Part shown: positions 51,734-60,888 of the stretch, in pieces
Layout of the letters: each line of letters opens with the position of its first letter
Numbering within the stretch: position 1 is the first letter of the stretch
Assembly (NCBI GenBank): GCA_001898625.1
Contig: MKUP01000010.1
Coordinates: 124,001-188,000 of the forward strand
Direction: 5' to 3'
From: Burkholderiales bacterium 67-32
GTDB taxonomy: Bacteria; Pseudomonadota; Gammaproteobacteria; Burkholderiales; Burkholderiaceae_B
DNA: 64,000 nucleotides
The notes under the pieces: generated by a model
What the model was told of the DNA's origin: nothing
Seen by the model: the letters and a program-made list of their open reading frames with translations, nothing else
Databases searched by the model: none
Translations under genes and position numbers: made by a program

Positions 51734-52621
51734 ATGGATCTGGCCGATTTGAAAACCTTCGAGGCCGTGGCGAGGCAGGGCAGCATGAACAAGGCCGCGG
51801 CCGAGCTGCACACCGTCCAGTCCAACGTCACGGCCAGGATCCGCGCGCTGGAGGACGAACTGGGCGTGCCTTTGTTCGAACGCCATGCCCGGGGCGTGGC
51901 GATCACGCCGGCCGCCGATCGCATCCTGCCCTTGGTCGGCCGGATGGTCCGGCTGATAGCCGAGATCCGGGCGGCGGCCGGGGATGACGGCACGCCGGCG
52001 GGCACGCTATCGCTGGGCGGGCTGGAGACGGCCACGGCGCTGCGCCTGGCGCCGGTGCTGGCGTCCTACGCGCAAACGCATCCAGCGGTCCGGCTGGCTC
52101 TTTGCACCGGCACGACCGCGCGGCTGGTGCAGGATGTCGTCGAATACCGGCTGGAGGGCGCGTTCGTCGCGGGTCCGGTCACGCATCCCGACCTGCACCA
52201 GGAAGCCGTCTTCACCGAGGAACTGGTGCTGGTCAGCAGTCCTGCCCTGCGCACGCTCAAGCTCTTGGCAAGCGTACCGGAGCTCAAGACCATTGTTTTC
52301 CAGTTGGGATGTTCCTACCGCCAGCGGCTCGAGTCGCTGCTGGCCGGGATGGGCATCGTCGTCGCCCGTCCGCTGGAGTTCGGTTCGCTCGATGCCATCG
52401 TGAGCTGCGTCGCGGCCGGGGTGGGCGTGACCCTGCTGCCGCGAGGCGTGGCCGCGCCGGCGGCCAAGGCCGGACGCGTCGCCCTGCATCGCATTCCGCG
52501 CGAACTCGCGCGGGTGGAGACCTTGTTCATCCGGCGCCGGGACGGCTATGTCTCCAGCGCGTCGACGGCGTTCCTGGACATGGTCCGGAAGTTTCACGGC
52601 CGCGGCAGAACCCGGGCGTAG
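51734..52621 (+). CDS. LysR-type transcriptional regulator
   Basis: 295 aa. HTH at about residues 1-60 (DLADLKTFEAVARQGSMNKA then AAELHTVQSNVTARIRALED) and an effector domain (ALCTGTTARLVQDVVEYRLE, VSCVAAGVGVTLLP) similar to PtxR/CynR-type sensors. It lies between the divergent MFS gene and the AtuA-type operon that begins 139 bp downstream, so it could control either. Confidence 0.9.
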   Translation: MDLADLKTFEAVARQGSMNKAAAELHTVQSNVTARIRALEDELGVPLFERHARGVAITPAADRILPLVGRMVRLIAEIRAAAGDDGTPAGTLSLGGLETATALRLAPVLASYAQTHPAVRLALCTGTTARLVQDVVEYRLEGAFVAGPVTHPDLHQEAVFTEELVLVSSPALRTLKLLASVPELKTIVFQLGCSYRQRLESLLAGMGIVVARPLEFGSLDAIVSCVAAGVGVTLLPRGVAAPAAKAGRVALHRIPRELARVETLFIRRRDGYVSSASTAFLDMVRKFHGRGRTRA

Positions 52622-52687
52622 ATCTTGCCGCGGCACGGACCGCGAAATCTCCAAGCGGTAGACACGGGACGAGCCTGGATCTCGTGC

Positions 52688-52746
52688 TTGACGTTTTCGT
52701 CGAATGAAAAATATAATGAAATTAGACAAAATAAAATGAAATTAGA
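52688..52746 (+). promoter_or_regulatory. Promoter of the AtuA-type operon with a 12-bp direct repeat
   Basis: TTGACG (52,688-52,693), an 18-bp spacer and a perfect TATAAT (52,712-52,717). AATGAAATTAGA occurs twice, at 52,715-52,726 and 52,735-52,746, exactly 20 bp apart, covering the transcription start region. A regulator bound to these repeats could block the promoter. Confidence 0.7.
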
Positions 52747-52760
52747 AAACGGAGGCAAAT

Positions 52761-54137
52761 ATGGGCCGCATCGTGCGGATGGGTGCCGGGTCGGGTTTCT
52801 GGGGCGACGCGCTGGACCCCGCGGAAGAACTGCTGGAACGGGCGAACCTGGACTACCTGTGTTTCGACTATCTGGCCGAACTGACCATGGCGTTGCTGCA
52901 GCGGCAGAAGCTGAAGCGGCCCGACGCCGGTTACGTGCCGGATGCCGTGCAGGCCATGATCGCGTTGTTGCCGAAGGCCAAGGCCGCCGGCACGCGCCTG
53001 ATCTCCAACGGCGGCGGCGTCAATCCGCGCGCCGCGGCTGACCGGATCGCCGAGGGGGCCCGCCAGGCGGGACTGGCCGGCGCCCGCATCGCCCTGATCG
53101 AGGGCGACGACATGCTGGGCAGGCTGGATGCCCTGGTCGCCCAAGGCGTGCCACTGCGCAATCTCGATACGGGCGACGAGGATTTCTCGGCCATTCGCGA
53201 TAGGGTGGTCTGTGCGAATGTTTATACCGACAGCTCGGGGATAAGCGAAGGGCTGGCCGGCGGGGCTGATGTCGTCATCGCCGGACGGGTGTCGGACAAC
53301 GCGTTGTACGTCGGTCCGCTGGCGCACGAATTCGGCTGGCGCCGCGACGCGGCGCACGTGGACCGGTATGCCGCGGCGGTGACGCTGGGGCATATCGTCG
53401 AATGCGCGGCGGGCTGCTCGGGCGGTATGTCGTCGCGGTTTTCGGAAATGCCGCACATGGGCCGGGTCGGTTTCCCCATCCTGGAGGTCGACGAGACGGG
53501 CGATGCCACCATCACCAAGCTGCCGGGCAGCGGCGGCCGGGTCGATCAGTGGACCGTCAAGGAACACCTCGTCTACGAAATCGGCGATCCCCGCCGCTAT
53601 CTGATGCCCGACGCGGTGGCGGATTTCACCTCTCTCACGCTGAATGACGAGGGCCAGGACCGTGTCCGCGTCAGCGGCATGCGGGGGGAGCCCGCGCCCG
53701 ACCAGTGGAAGATGGTGGTGGGCTACCAGGACGGCTGGATAGGGGAGACGATGGCCTTTTTCCCGTGGCCCAACGCCTACGACCGTGCCGTGAAGGCGCG
53801 CGAAACCCTGCTCGAGCGTTTCGAACGGATGGGGCTCGCGGCCGATCAGGTGCATTTCGATTTCGTCGGCCTGAACACCCTGCATGGACCCGCGGCGGCG
53901 TTTCCCGGCCGGGAGTGGGCCAACGAGCTGCCCGAGGTGGGGCTGCGCTGCGCGGTGCGCACGCGTACCCAGGAGGAAGCCGACAAGGTGCGGCGGGCGG
54001 GGACGAATCTGTGGATCATGGGGCCCGGAGGCACTTCGTTCGGCACGCCGATGAAGCCGCGTCCCGTCATCGCGCTGTGGCCGACGCTGATCCCGCGCGA
54101 CGCCGTTCAACAGAAGACCGAGATCCTGGTGGCTTGA
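52761..54137 (+). CDS. AtuA-like protein (DUF1446, acyclic terpene utilisation family)
   Basis: 458 aa. Full-length DUF1446/AtuA protein: RMGAGSGFWGD near the start, RLISNGGGVNPRAAADRIAE, VVIAGRVSDNAL, and a C-terminal GLNTLHGPAA region. AtuA is essential for citronellol/geraniol growth in Pseudomonas but its reaction is not known. It leads a plus-strand operon with an acyl-CoA carboxylase, as in atu clusters. GGAGG lies before the ATG. Confidence 0.88.
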   Translation: MGRIVRMGAGSGFWGDALDPAEELLERANLDYLCFDYLAELTMALLQRQKLKRPDAGYVPDAVQAMIALLPKAKAAGTRLISNGGGVNPRAAADRIAEGARQAGLAGARIALIEGDDMLGRLDALVAQGVPLRNLDTGDEDFSAIRDRVVCANVYTDSSGISEGLAGGADVVIAGRVSDNALYVGPLAHEFGWRRDAAHVDRYAAAVTLGHIVECAAGCSGGMSSRFSEMPHMGRVGFPILEVDETGDATITKLPGSGGRVDQWTVKEHLVYEIGDPRRYLMPDAVADFTSLTLNDEGQDRVRVSGMRGEPAPDQWKMVVGYQDGWIGETMAFFPWPNAYDRAVKARETLLERFERMGLAADQVHFDFVGLNTLHGPAAAFPGREWANELPEVGLRCAVRTRTQEEADKVRRAGTNLWIMGPGGTSFGTPMKPRPVIALWPTLIPRDAVQQKTEILVA

Positions 54138-54148
54138 GGAGCATGCCG

Positions 54149-54475
54149 ATGACACTGCAAGTGAAAGATATCGCCTACGTGCGGTCCGGAGACAAAGGGG
54201 ACGTCTGTTCCGTGGGCCTGGTCGCCCGCGGGCCGCGGGAATATGCGTGGCTGCGCGCCAGCGTGACGCCGGCCGATGTGAAGCGGATCTACGGCGACTG
54301 GGTGCGCGGAGAGGTGGAGTGCCATTCGATGGACAACATCGGCGCGGTGGTGGTGGTCATGCGCCATGCCCTGGGGGGCGGCGCCACGCGTACCCTGCGG
54401 CTGGACCAGACCGGCAAGTCGCTGGGCTATGCCTTGATGCGCTTGCCGGTGCGCAGCGCCGAGACCCTTTCCTGA
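54149..54475 (+). CDS. AtuA-associated small protein (DUF4387-like)
   Basis: 108 aa. The pattern LQVKDIAYVRSGDKGDVCSV is that of the small proteins that accompany AtuA, or are fused to it, in other genomes. Function unknown; it probably forms a complex with AtuA. GAGGAG is well spaced for the ATG at 54,149; an ATG two codons earlier is also in frame. Confidence 0.8.
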   Translation: MTLQVKDIAYVRSGDKGDVCSVGLVARGPREYAWLRASVTPADVKRIYGDWVRGEVECHSMDNIGAVVVVMRHALGGGATRTLRLDQTGKSLGYALMRLPVRSAETLS

Positions 54476-54487
54476 CGATTCGACGCC

Positions 54488-56092
54488 ATGGCCATCCTAT
54501 CCTCCCGCACGCGCACCGACGGCAAGGAGTTCGCTGCCAACGCAGCGGCCTACGCCGAACTGCGCGTGCCGCTGGACGCGGCGCGCCGGCGCGCCCTCGA
54601 AGGCGGCGGTGAACGCGCGCGCCAGACGCATCTCGCGCGCGGCAAGCTGCTGCCGCGCGAACGGATCAACACCTTGCTGGATCCCGCAACGCCGTTCCTG
54701 GAGATCGGGCAGCTCGCCGCCGATGGCTTGTACGAGGGCCAGTCGCCGGGCGCGGGCATGATCACCGGCATCGGGATGGTGGCCGGCCGCGCCTGCGTGG
54801 TCATGGCCAACGACGCCACCGTCAAGGGGGGGACCTACTATCCGCTCACCATCAAGAAGCAGTTGCGCGCGCAGGCTGTCGCCCGCGAGAACGGCCTGCC
54901 GTGCGTCTATCTGGTGGATTCCGGCGGCGCCTATCTGCCGTTGCAGGGGGACATCTTTCCCGACGAGCATCATTTCGGCAAGATCTTCCGCAACATCGCC
55001 GAGATGTCCGCCCTGGGACTGAAGCAGGTGGCGGCCGTGCTGGGCGCGTGCACGGCGGGCGGCGCCTACATCCCGGCGATGTGCGACGAGACCGTCATCG
55101 TCGACCAGGCCGGCACCATCTACCTGGGCGGGCCGCAGCTCGTGCAGGCGGCCACCGGCGAACGGGTCGATGCGCAGACGCTGGGCGGAGCCGACGTCCA
55201 CACGCGCCTGTCCGGCGTCGCCGATCATTTCGCCCACGACGAGTTGCACGCGCTGACGCTGGTCCGGGACATCGTGGCGCGCGGCAAGGCAGGCGCCTTG
55301 CCGGCACCGCCACGGGCGCCGGTTCCGCCGCGCCACGATCCGGCCGAACTGCCCGGGCTGATTCCCGCCAATCCCAAGCAGGCCATCCCGATCCGCGACG
55401 TGTTGGCGCGGCTGCTGGACGGCAGCGAGTTCGTCGCCTACCGGGAGCGCTACGGCACCAGCCTGATCTGCGGCACGGGTGCGATAGGCGGGTATCCGGT
55501 CGGCATCCTGGCCAACGACGGCGTGCTGCTCGGCCAGAGTGCGCAGAAGGCGGCCAACTTCATCGAGCTGTGCTGCCAGGAGAACATCCCGCTGGTGTTC
55601 CTGCACAACATCAGCGGCTTCATGGTCGGCGTGCAGTACGAGCAGGGCGGGATTGCCAAGGACGGCGCCAAGATGGTCAATGCGGTGTCCACGGCGCGCG
55701 TGCCCAAGTTCAGCGTGGTCATAGGCGGCAGCTACGGTGCCGGCGCCTATGCAATGTGCGGGCGCGCCTTCGGGCCGCGCCTGATGGCGATGTGGCCGAA
55801 CGCGAGGACATCGGTGATGGGGGGCGAGCAGGCGGCCACGGTGCTGGCCCTGGTGCGCGCCGAGCAACTGGCGCGTCAGGGTAAAGCGTTTTCCGCCGAG
55901 GAGGCCGAGGCCTTCAAGGCTCCGGTGCGCGCCGTCTACGATGCCGAGAGCACGGCCCTGCATGCGGCGTCCCGCCTGTGGGTGGACAGCGTGATCGAGC
56001 CGGCCGATACCCGCGCCTGGCTGACGCTGGGCCTGGCGCTGGCGGCGGGCAGTCCCGAGGAATCGACACGCTTCGGCGTTTTCAGGATGTAG
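54488..56092 (+). CDS. Acyl-CoA carboxylase, carboxyltransferase (beta) subunit
   Basis: 534 aa, the size of methylcrotonyl-CoA and geranyl-CoA carboxylase beta subunits. The two crotonase-fold halves are marked by VYLVDSGGAYLPLQGDIFPD, GACTAGGAYIPAM and later IGGSYGAGAYAMCGRAFGPR. It moves CO2 from biotin to an acyl-CoA. Followed by the biotin-bearing alpha subunit. Candidate substrates are 3-methylcrotonyl- or geranyl-type branched enoyl-CoAs; the specificity residues cannot be judged by eye. Confidence 0.92.
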   Translation: MAILSSRTRTDGKEFAANAAAYAELRVPLDAARRRALEGGGERARQTHLARGKLLPRERINTLLDPATPFLEIGQLAADGLYEGQSPGAGMITGIGMVAGRACVVMANDATVKGGTYYPLTIKKQLRAQAVARENGLPCVYLVDSGGAYLPLQGDIFPDEHHFGKIFRNIAEMSALGLKQVAAVLGACTAGGAYIPAMCDETVIVDQAGTIYLGGPQLVQAATGERVDAQTLGGADVHTRLSGVADHFAHDELHALTLVRDIVARGKAGALPAPPRAPVPPRHDPAELPGLIPANPKQAIPIRDVLARLLDGSEFVAYRERYGTSLICGTGAIGGYPVGILANDGVLLGQSAQKAANFIELCCQENIPLVFLHNISGFMVGVQYEQGGIAKDGAKMVNAVSTARVPKFSVVIGGSYGAGAYAMCGRAFGPRLMAMWPNARTSVMGGEQAATVLALVRAEQLARQGKAFSAEEAEAFKAPVRAVYDAESTALHAASRLWVDSVIEPADTRAWLTLGLALAAGSPEESTRFGVFRM

Positions 56093-56095
56093 GAC

Positions 56096-58054
56096 ATGTG
56101 GAAGAGAATCCTGATCGCGAACCGCGGCGAGATCGCCCGGCGCATCGCGCGCACGTGCCGGCGCCTGGGCATCGAGTATGTGGCGGTCCATTCCGAGGCC
56201 GACTCGGCCGCGGCCCATCTGGGTGGCGCGATCGAGACGGTGTGCCTGGGGCCGGGACCGGCCGGCGACAGCTATCTGCGCGGCGACCGGCTGGTCGAGG
56301 CGGCGCTGCGCACGAACTGTGAAGCGGTGCACCCGGGCTACGGCTTCCTGTCCGAGAACAGCGAATTCGCCGCGGCCGTCGAGCGCGCGGGACTGGTGTT
56401 CATCGGACCCGCTCCCGAGACCATTTCCATGCTGGGCGACAAGGCGCGGGCCAAGGCGCTGATGCGCGCGGCGGGTGTTCCCGTGGTGCCGGGCACCGAC
56501 GAGGCCAGCGACGATCCCGGGCTGATCGAGGCGCAGGTGCGCGCCATCGACCTGCCGGTATTGCTCAAACCGTCGGCCGGTGGGGGCGGCAAGGGCATGC
56601 AGGTCATCACGCGCCATGAAGGATTGGCGGGCGCGATCGAATCCGCGATTCGGGTGGCGCGCAGCAGCTTCGGCGACGGCCGCATGATCGTCGAGCGCTA
56701 CATCGACCAGCCGCGCCACATCGAGGTGCAGATCTTCGGCGACGGCCGGGGCGGGGCGGTGCATCTTTTCGAGCGCGAATGCTCGCTCCAGCGCCGCCAT
56801 CAGAAAGTGGTGGAAGAGGCACCGGCGCCGGACCTGCCGGCCGAGGCGCGCCAACGCCTGCTGGAGGCGGCGTTGCAGGGCGCGCGCAGCCTGAACTACC
56901 GCAATGCCGGGACCTTCGAATTCATCGTCGGCCGCGATCTCCAGTGCTACTTCCTGGAGGTGAATACGCGCCTGCAGGTCGAACATCCGGTCACCGAGGC
57001 CGTCACGGGCCTGGATCTGGTGGAATGGCAACTGCGGGTGGCGGCGGGCGAGGCCTTGCCGCTGGCGCAGTCCGCCATCGCATGCCGTGGCCATGCCATC
57101 GAGGCGCGCGTTTACGCCGAGGATCCCGCGCAGGATTTTCGTCCGGCGCCGGGAACGGTGGCCAGCGCGCGATGGCCCGCCGGCCTGCGGGTGGACACGG
57201 CGCTGGATGCCTCGGGCGAGGTGCCGCCTTTCTATGATCCCATGGTGGCCAAGCTCATCGCCCACGCGGGCGATCGCCAGGCTGCGCTGGATGCGCTCAG
57301 GGCGGGCCTGGACGACACCGTGCTGCTGGGCGTGACCGCCAACGTGGGCTACCTGTCGCGCGTCCTGGACGATCCGGCGGTCAGGTCGGGGCACGTCCAC
57401 ACGCGCTACCTGGACGAGCGCAAGGACCTGCAAGCGCCGCGCAGCCGCGAGGCGGCCGTGGCGGTGGGAGCCGCGCTGCATTTTCCCGTGACCGTGGAGC
57501 AGGGTTCGCCGTGGACGCGAGGGGCGGGGCGGGGGGCAATGGACCGGCATTGCCTCGATGCCGGGGCGCCGTTGGGACGCGTGCATTTCGAGCTGGACCA
57601 GGAGCCGGTCGCGGCGGGGTTCGCGGCAGCCGATGGCGGAGGCGTGGAGGTGGACGCGGCCGGCCAGGCGTTGCGTGTCCTGCGCGACGCCTCGGAACTG
57701 CGCGGACGGGTGGATGGCCGCCGCTGGGAGGCGTGCCCGGCCGAATCCGGCTGGCATGTGCAGGTGGACGGCGATCACTACACCGTGCGTCCGCGCAGGA
57801 CTCGCGAGTCCGGCGGCGCCGGTACGGACCGGCTGGCCACGGCGCCGATGTCGGGCGTCGTCGCGGCGCTGCCGGTGCGGCCGGGCGACCGGGTCCAGCC
57901 GGGCGACACGCTGGCCATCATCGAGGCGATGAAGATGGAGCATGCCATTACCGCCCGCGAGGCTGGAACCGTGCAGGCCTTGCGCTATGCGCGTGGGGAG
58001 AGCGTCCGCGAGGGCGATCTCATCGTCGAGGTCGACTACGGCGCCGCGCCATGA
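56096..58054 (+). CDS. Acyl-CoA carboxylase, biotin carboxylase/BCCP (alpha) subunit
   Basis: 652 aa. Biotin carboxylase (RILIANRGEIARRIARTC, PSAGGGGKGM, EVNTRLQVEHPVTE), a middle BT-like region, and a C-terminal biotinyl domain with EAMKMEH (Lys613). It carboxylates biotin with bicarbonate and ATP and hands CO2 to the beta subunit. Start is 4 nt after the beta stop, and its stop overlaps the CoA-transferase start by 4 nt. Confidence 0.94.
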   Translation: MWKRILIANRGEIARRIARTCRRLGIEYVAVHSEADSAAAHLGGAIETVCLGPGPAGDSYLRGDRLVEAALRTNCEAVHPGYGFLSENSEFAAAVERAGLVFIGPAPETISMLGDKARAKALMRAAGVPVVPGTDEASDDPGLIEAQVRAIDLPVLLKPSAGGGGKGMQVITRHEGLAGAIESAIRVARSSFGDGRMIVERYIDQPRHIEVQIFGDGRGGAVHLFERECSLQRRHQKVVEEAPAPDLPAEARQRLLEAALQGARSLNYRNAGTFEFIVGRDLQCYFLEVNTRLQVEHPVTEAVTGLDLVEWQLRVAAGEALPLAQSAIACRGHAIEARVYAEDPAQDFRPAPGTVASARWPAGLRVDTALDASGEVPPFYDPMVAKLIAHAGDRQAALDALRAGLDDTVLLGVTANVGYLSRVLDDPAVRSGHVHTRYLDERKDLQAPRSREAAVAVGAALHFPVTVEQGSPWTRGAGRGAMDRHCLDAGAPLGRVHFELDQEPVAAGFAAADGGGVEVDAAGQALRVLRDASELRGRVDGRRWEACPAESGWHVQVDGDHYTVRPRRTRESGGAGTDRLATAPMSGVVAALPVRPGDRVQPGDTLAIIEAMKMEHAITAREAGTVQALRYARGESVREGDLIVEVDYGAAP

Positions 58055-59319
58055 CCTTCCATTCCGAGCCGGCGGGCGCCGGCAGCACCGAGACCACCAT
58101 GAACAAGCCGCTGAGTCATCTTCGCGTCGTGGACCTTTCCCGCATCCTGGCCGGCCCCTGGGCCACGCAGAACCTGGCCGACCTGGGGGCGGAGGTCATC
58201 AAGATAGAAAAACCTGGCCTCGGCGACGACACCCGGCAGATGGGGCCGCCTTTCCTGGCCGACGAGCGCACGGGGGAAGACGGCGACGCCGCCTATTTCA
58301 TGAGCTGCAACCGTGGCAAGAAATCGGTGGCCGTCGACTTTTCCGATCCACGCGGACAGCGGATTGTCCGGGACCTGGCGCGGGGCGCCGACGTGTTCGT
58401 CGAGAACTACAAGGTCGGCGGCCTGAAGAAATACGGACTGGACTACGACTCGTTGCGCGAGATCAATCCGCAGCTGGTCTATTGCTCGGTGACCGGCTTC
58501 GGCCAGACCGGCCCCTACAAGGATCGCGCGGGCTATGACTACCTGATCCAGGGCATGGGCGGCCTCATGAGCGTGACGGGCGAGCGCGACGACCTGCCGG
58601 GCGGCGGGCCGCAGCGGGCGGGGGTGGCGGTGGCCGACCTGCTGGCCGGCATGTATGCCACCACCGCCATCCTGGCCGCGGTGCAGCACCGCGACCGGGG
58701 CCACGGCGGCCAGCACATCGACATCAGCCTGCTGGACTGCATGGTCGGTTCGCTGGTGAACCAGTCGATGAACTACCTGGTCAGCGGCCAGGTGCCCCAG
58801 CGCATGGGCAGCGGCCATCCCAACATCGCGCCGTATGCCGTCTATCCGGCGGCGGACGGCCATCTGGTGCTCGCGGTCGGCAACGACACGCAGTTCCGCC
58901 GCCTGTGCGAGGCGGTGGGTCAGGCCGGGGTCGGCACCGATTCCCGCTTCGCGACCATCGCGGACCGGGTGCGCAATCGCGCGGAGCTGGACGCGTGGCT
59001 GGTGCCCGTCACGCGTTCACGCAGCCTGGCCGATTGGACCTCGCTGCTCGAACGCGCCCAGGTGCCGGGCGGCCCCATCAACCGCATGGATCAGGTCTTT
59101 GCCGACGAACAGGTCGTCGCGCGGGGCCTGCGCGCCGAGCTTCGGCATCCGCGCTATGGGCGGGTACCGACGGTGCGCAACCCCATGCGTTTCTCGGCCA
59201 CGCCGCTGGAACCGGGAAGCGCGCCGCCGCTGCTGGGCGAGCACACCGACGAGGTCCTGCGGTCGGTGGGCGTGACGCCGGAACAACTCGCGGCGCTGCG
59301 GGAAGCCGGCGTGCTTTGA
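58051..59319 (+). CDS. CaiB/BaiF CoA transferase (class III)
   Basis: 422 aa. Class III CoA transferase: LRVVDLSRILAGPWATQNLA, then DLGAEVIKIEKPGLGDDTR, and the nucleophile Asp163 in GYDYLIQGMGG. It moves CoA between acids, so it can activate the pathway's substrate without ATP. The first ATG (overlapping the alpha-subunit stop) was used; an ATG 16 codons later, where similarity begins, is equally possible. Confidence 0.9.
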   Translation: MTFHSEPAGAGSTETTMNKPLSHLRVVDLSRILAGPWATQNLADLGAEVIKIEKPGLGDDTRQMGPPFLADERTGEDGDAAYFMSCNRGKKSVAVDFSDPRGQRIVRDLARGADVFVENYKVGGLKKYGLDYDSLREINPQLVYCSVTGFGQTGPYKDRAGYDYLIQGMGGLMSVTGERDDLPGGGPQRAGVAVADLLAGMYATTAILAAVQHRDRGHGGQHIDISLLDCMVGSLVNQSMNYLVSGQVPQRMGSGHPNIAPYAVYPAADGHLVLAVGNDTQFRRLCEAVGQAGVGTDSRFATIADRVRNRAELDAWLVPVTRSRSLADWTSLLERAQVPGGPINRMDQVFADEQVVARGLRAELRHPRYGRVPTVRNPMRFSATPLEPGSAPPLLGEHTDEVLRSVGVTPEQLAALREAGVL

Positions 59320-59355
59320 TCAAGAAAACGTTCAAGAAACCAGGAGGAGAAGGGC

Positions 59356-59874
59356 ATGCGTAGAGCAATCACGACCGACGCCAACGGGCTAGAGGTCCTG
59401 GGAATGGGGTTCTATTGGGATGATGTCGAGGCCGGCTATCGCTTCCGCACCTTGGGGCGAACCATTACCGAGGCTGACATCACCCTGTTCATCGGGACGG
59501 TGGGCATGGTGGAGGAAATGTTCACCAACCTGGACTACATCGGCTCGCAATCCATCATCGGATCGCGTCCGGCGCCCGGTTCGCTGGTCTTCTGCATGGC
59601 CGAGGGCCTGCTGATGCAGAGCACCATGCAGCGCACGGGCATGGCGTTCATGGAAGCGGACATCAAGGTGCACAAGCCGACCAATGCCGGCGACACCATC
59701 CATGTCGAATGCGAAGTGGTCGAGGCCAGGGCAACGAGCAAGGCCGACCGCGGCCTGGTGCGCACCGCCAACCGCGTGGTCAACCAGCGGGGCGAGACGG
59801 TGCTGACGTACTCGCCGCTGCGCATGGTCAAGACCCGGCCGAGCGATGCCACCCTTGCAGGAGACCAACGATGA
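59356..59874 (+). CDS. MaoC-like dehydratase / hot-dog fold hydratase
   Basis: 172 aa. Hot-dog domain with FYWDDVEAGYRFRTLGRTIT, TEADITLFIGTVGM and the hydratase-region SRPAPGSLVF. Canonical MaoC hydratases have Asp and His in this segment (DxNPxH), which are not evident here, so it may be a thioesterase-like or specialised member. It overlaps the Bug gene start by 4 nt. Confidence 0.82.
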   Translation: MRRAITTDANGLEVLGMGFYWDDVEAGYRFRTLGRTITEADITLFIGTVGMVEEMFTNLDYIGSQSIIGSRPAPGSLVFCMAEGLLMQSTMQRTGMAFMEADIKVHKPTNAGDTIHVECEVVEARATSKADRGLVRTANRVVNQRGETVLTYSPLRMVKTRPSDATLAGDQR

Positions 59875-60833
59875 AAAACTTGCGATCGATGAGCCTGTGC
59901 GTCCTGGCCCTTGCCGCGCAGGGACTGCCGGCGGCCCGGGCCGCCTATCCCGAGAAGCCCGTCACCATCGTCGTGCCGTTCGCCGCGGGCAGTCCGACCG
60001 ATGCCGTGGCGCGTGTGGTAGCGGAGGCGCTCGGCAAGCGCCTGGGCCAATCCATGGTGGTCCAGAACCGTCCGGGCGCCACGGGCATGATCGGCAGCGA
60101 ATACGTCGCGCGCGCACAGCCGGACGGCTACACCCTGTTGTTCGGCACCAATACCACCCAGGTGGCGAACCAGTACTTTTTCAAGAAGGTGTCCTACGAC
60201 GGCCAGAAGGATTTCGCGCCGGTGGCGATCGTGGGCGGCGTACCGCATGCGCTGGTGGTCAATCCCTCGGTGCCGGTCAACTCGGTGGCCGAGCTGATCG
60301 CCTATGCCAAGGCGCATCCCGGCAAGCTGTCCTTTCCCTATGCCAACAGCACCACGCGCATCACCGGCAGCACCTTTCGTGTGATGACGAAGACGGAAAT
60401 CAACGCCATTCCGTACAAGGCCTACGGCCAGGCCATCGCCGAGCTGCTGGGCGGACAGACGCAGATGATGTTCATCGATTTCTCGACCGGTCTTTCCTAC
60501 ATGACCACGGGCAAGCTCAAGGCGCTGGCCATCACGCCGGACCGCTCGGCCAAGCTGCCGGGCGTGCCCGCCATGAAAGAGGTGCTGCCGGGCTTCGAGA
60601 TCGGCAACTGGAACGGCCTGTTCGCGCCGACGGGGACATCGCCCGAGATCATCGACCGGCTCAACCGCGAGGTTCGCGCCGTGCTCGAACAACCCGAGCT
60701 GCGCAAGCAGGTGGACGGCGTGGGCTACGAACTGCTGCCGCCGATGGAGCCTGCCGAGTTCGGTAAGTACATCGCCGAGGAAAGCCGGCACTACGCCAGG
60801 CTCACCAACGCCGCCGACATCAAGCCCGAGTGA
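59871..60833 (+). CDS. Bug family substrate-binding protein
   Basis: 320 aa periplasmic binding protein. Signal peptide MKNLRSMSLCVLALAA followed by AYPEKPVTIVVPFAAGSPTD, NRPGATGMIG and PDGYTLLFG. The start overlaps the MaoC stop, with GGAG upstream. It probably binds the organic acid consumed by this operon. It has no close resemblance in detail to the two Bug proteins at 2,739-4,684, which suits a different ligand. Confidence 0.93.
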   Translation: MKNLRSMSLCVLALAAQGLPAARAAYPEKPVTIVVPFAAGSPTDAVARVVAEALGKRLGQSMVVQNRPGATGMIGSEYVARAQPDGYTLLFGTNTTQVANQYFFKKVSYDGQKDFAPVAIVGGVPHALVVNPSVPVNSVAELIAYAKAHPGKLSFPYANSTTRITGSTFRVMTKTEINAIPYKAYGQAIAELLGGQTQMMFIDFSTGLSYMTTGKLKALAITPDRSAKLPGVPAMKEVLPGFEIGNWNGLFAPTGTSPEIIDRLNREVRAVLEQPELRKQVDGVGYELLPPMEPAEFGKYIAEESRHYARLTNAADIKPE

Positions 60834-60888
60834 GGGGCGAGCGTGGAGCCATCTTTCAAGCCGTCTTTCCGTGTCCAGGAGCGCTGAC

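Noticed and set aside
54497-57943. A 1148-codon open frame on the minus strand across the carboxylase genes
   Set aside because: It is antisense to two clearly conserved carboxylase subunits, its translation is Arg/His/Gln/Ala-rich without any family motif, and such mirror frames are expected in high-GC DNA.
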